DNA of 12,213 bases from Bacillota bacterium (lineage in GTDB: Bacteria; Bacillota; Clostridia; Peptostreptococcales; Anaerovoracaceae). Of the stretch, positions 10,625 to 12,213 are shown in pieces. The notes beneath the pieces were generated by a model. That model ran no database searches. It was not told where the DNA came from and saw nothing but the letters and a program-made list of their open reading frames with translations. How positions within the stretch are numbered: the first letter of the stretch is position 1; the number at the start of each line of letters is the position of its first letter. The DNA is taken from NCBI GenBank assembly GCA_017537495.1, contig JAFYKS010000234.1, positions 1-12,213 on the forward strand, given 5' to 3'. Both the position numbers and the translations under genes were made by a program.

Positions 10625-12213
10625 TTATAACCTCGCAAATTCATTATAAATTGCCTGAATTGCAGCCACATAGTCAGCACCATCCACACCCAGCAGCATA
10701 TTGATCTTCGCTGCACCGTGGTCAATCAGGCGGATATTAATCTTGCGGTTTGCCAGAGCGCCAAGCACCTTCACTGCGATAGCAGGTGATGTGGAAAGTT
10801 CACGTCCCACGATGGCAATCATGGCGATATCATGATTGAATGAGATGGAGGATGGCTGAATCCGGTCACGGAGAACTTCTTCCAGTTCCCCTTCGATAGG
10901 CTTCACCTGTGCTTCCGGTGCCACGACAGTCAGAGAGTCGATGCCGGTCAGCAGGTTTTTGATTGTAATTCCGTATTCTTCGAAAATCCGCAAAATCTCT
11001 GCTCTTACTTCCGGAACTTCGTTCAGGCGTTCTTTTTCAATAGCGATGGTGGTGTTCCCCTTCTTTCCGGAGATACCGGTGATATCCAGCTTGCTCTGGA
11101 AATAGTCGGCATTCTTTACAATCAGGGTACCTGCATCTTCCGGACGGTTGGTATTGCGGATATTAATCGGAATACCCATTTTTACCACAGGGAAGATGGT
11201 TTCTTCATGGAGCACAGCTGCTCCCATGTAGGAAAGTTCTCTCAATTCCTTATATGTGATTACCGGTACAGACAGCGGATTGTCCACGATGCGTGGGTCA
11301 GCCATCAGGAAACCGGAAACATCGGTCCAGTTTTCATAAACATCAGCACCGGAAACTGCTGCCACAATGGCACCGGTAATATCAGAACCACCTCTGGAAA
11401 ATGCTCTGATGGTTCCATCCGGCATAGTGCCATAGAAACCAGGGATTACTGCACCTTCGCAGGATGCAAGTTTTGCGCCAAGCACTGCTCTGGTCTTTTC
11501 TTCATCATACTGCCCTGCTTCATCCAGGAAAATATGACCTTCCGCATCCACGAACTCCCATCCCAGGAATTCAGCCAGAATTCTCGCATTGAGGTATTCC
11601 CCACGGCTGATGACATAATCTTTTAGATCCGGGTTCATCATGGCGTCAGCGATTTTGCCGAATTCTTCGTCTACATCCAGCTTTACACCCAGACTGCGGA
11701 CCATAACCTTATATCTGGACTGCAGCTTGGACAGAATTTCTTCTGCGTCAGCACGTTCTTTCTTTTCCGTGCAGGCAATGAGCAGGTCAGTCACCTTGAT
11801 ATCATCGCCGGAGCGCTTACCCGGTGCACTGGCAACCACATACTTTCTTTCCGATTCTGCCTGAATGATTTCAGCCACTTTGCGGAACTGAGCAGCATTG
11901 GCTAATGAGGTACCTCCAAACTTTGCTACTTTCAGATCCAGTTTGGCATCCTGATGGAACATGGTCCGCAGAGATTCATCGTGAATCTGAGTTATATCGT
12001 ACTGAGTAGTCTGATATACGAAATAGTTGAGCCAGTTGGAGTACAGCAGGTTGGCACAGCTTCTCCACTTTACCACAGGCGGTTTTGTATCATCGTCGTT
12101 TGGATAATAGTTGCATGGAATTTCAGGATTGATTCCCGCATTCTTATCGCGGACATATTCCTTCTCCAGGGTATTCCAGTCATATTCAGAATGTCCCATT
12201 ACGAAAATCTGAC
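10625..12213 (-). CDS. MetA-aspartate kinase fusion (5' end outside window)
   Basis: One uninterrupted frame joins two enzymes. Counting from the first in-frame ATG (12199), residues 1-72 match the C-terminal end of homoserine O-acyltransferase MetA. GHSEYD gives the catalytic His3 and Glu5, then come EYVRD, the NYYPNDD box and NLLYSNWLNYFVYQ. The four preceding codons (QIFV) continue the MetA pattern, so that ATG is not the start. After a linker at about 73-88, residues 89-524 are a complete monofunctional-type aspartokinase: KFGGTS at 93-98, VVASAPGKR, RGEYLNA, SRGGSD and ENWTDVSGF, then two C-terminal ACT domains that bind feedback effectors. No stop, Shine-Dalgarno or plausible internal start separates the parts. 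Aspartokinase makes aspartyl phosphate; MetA acylates homoserine for methionine. The rest of MetA lies past the right edge. Confidence 0.9.
   Translation of the reverse strand, partial: QIFVMGHSEYDWNTLEKEYVRDKNAGINPEIPCNYYPNDDDTKPPVVKWRSCANLLYSNWLNYFVYQTTQYDITQIHDESLRTMFHQDAKLDLKVAKFGGTSLANAAQFRKVAEIIQAESERKYVVASAPGKRSGDDIKVTDLLIACTEKKERADAEEILSKLQSRYKVMVRSLGVKLDVDEEFGKIADAMMNPDLKDYVISRGEYLNARILAEFLGWEFVDAEGHIFLDEAGQYDEEKTRAVLGAKLASCEGAVIPGFYGTMPDGTIRAFSRGGSDITGAIVAAVSGADVYENWTDVSGFLMADPRIVDNPLSVPVITYKELRELSYMGAAVLHEETIFPVVKMGIPINIRNTNRPEDAGTLIVKNADYFQSKLDITGISGKKGNTTIAIEKERLNEVPEVRAEILRIFEEYGITIKNLLTGIDSLTVVAPEAQVKPIEGELEEVLRDRIQPSSISFNHDIAMIAIVGRELSTSPAIAVKVLGALANRKINIRLIDHGAAKINMLLGVDGADYVAAIQAIYNEFARL

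Noticed and set aside
11200..11630. Plus-strand open frames opposite the aspartokinase and other large genes
   Set aside because: These are antisense shadows rich in Cys, His and Ser, without ribosome sites or family resemblance.

Overview
The window reads as the chromosome of a spore-forming, low- to mid-GC member of the Bacillota, most likely class Clostridia. The support is an ymxH/tepA pair, spoIIM next to xerD and nudF, spoVS, the rplS-rbgA-rnhB order known from Bacillus subtilis, strong GGAGG-type ribosome binding sites and TTGCAx/TATAAT promoters. I cannot resolve the genus. There are no tRNA or rRNA genes, insertion sequences, CRISPR arrays or prophage genes.

Layout. 1-2990 (minus): tepA, then tadZ/cpaE, then cpaF, which runs off the left edge; the last two belong to a Tad/Flp pilus or type II secretion locus. 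3049-3282 (plus): ymxH, a small PRC-barrel protein divergent from tepA. 3320-5385 (minus): promoter, structured leader, rplS (L19), internal terminator, rbgA, rnhB, final terminator. 5441-6388 (minus): xerD with its own promoter. 6480-7049 (plus): spoIIM, which overlaps nudF (7003-7554, minus) tail to tail by 47 bases. 7624-7884 (minus): spoVS. 7885-8205: a 321-base intergenic region with divergent promoters and a probable small RNA or attenuator leader. 8206-9282 (plus): a YprB-type DEDD exonuclease. 9282-9315: a bidirectional terminator. 9317-12213 (minus): a four-gene operon of a MetA-aspartokinase fusion (5' end outside the window), a membrane-anchored unknown, a Dabb-barrel protein and an HD-domain protein.

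How the genes fit together. Ribosome assembly (L19, RbgA) is transcribed with R-loop and ribonucleotide removal (RNase HII). SpoIIM, SpoVS, YmxH and TepA are scattered sporulation-associated genes beside housekeeping genes. The right-hand operon starts at the aspartate branch point: the first enzyme of the lysine/threonine/methionine pathway is fused in frame to homoserine O-acyltransferase, the first committed methionine step.

The two observations I rate highest are this MetA-aspartokinase fusion and the compact, promoter-to-terminator RNA unit at about 8086-8176, which exposes three C-rich anti-Shine-Dalgarno-like segments. Smaller ones are a nudF terminator buried in spoIIM, a nudF leader with competing CCGGG pairings, an L19 leader fold, an XerD lacking a canonical catalytic histidine, and clustered Spo0A-box-like sites upstream of cpaF.
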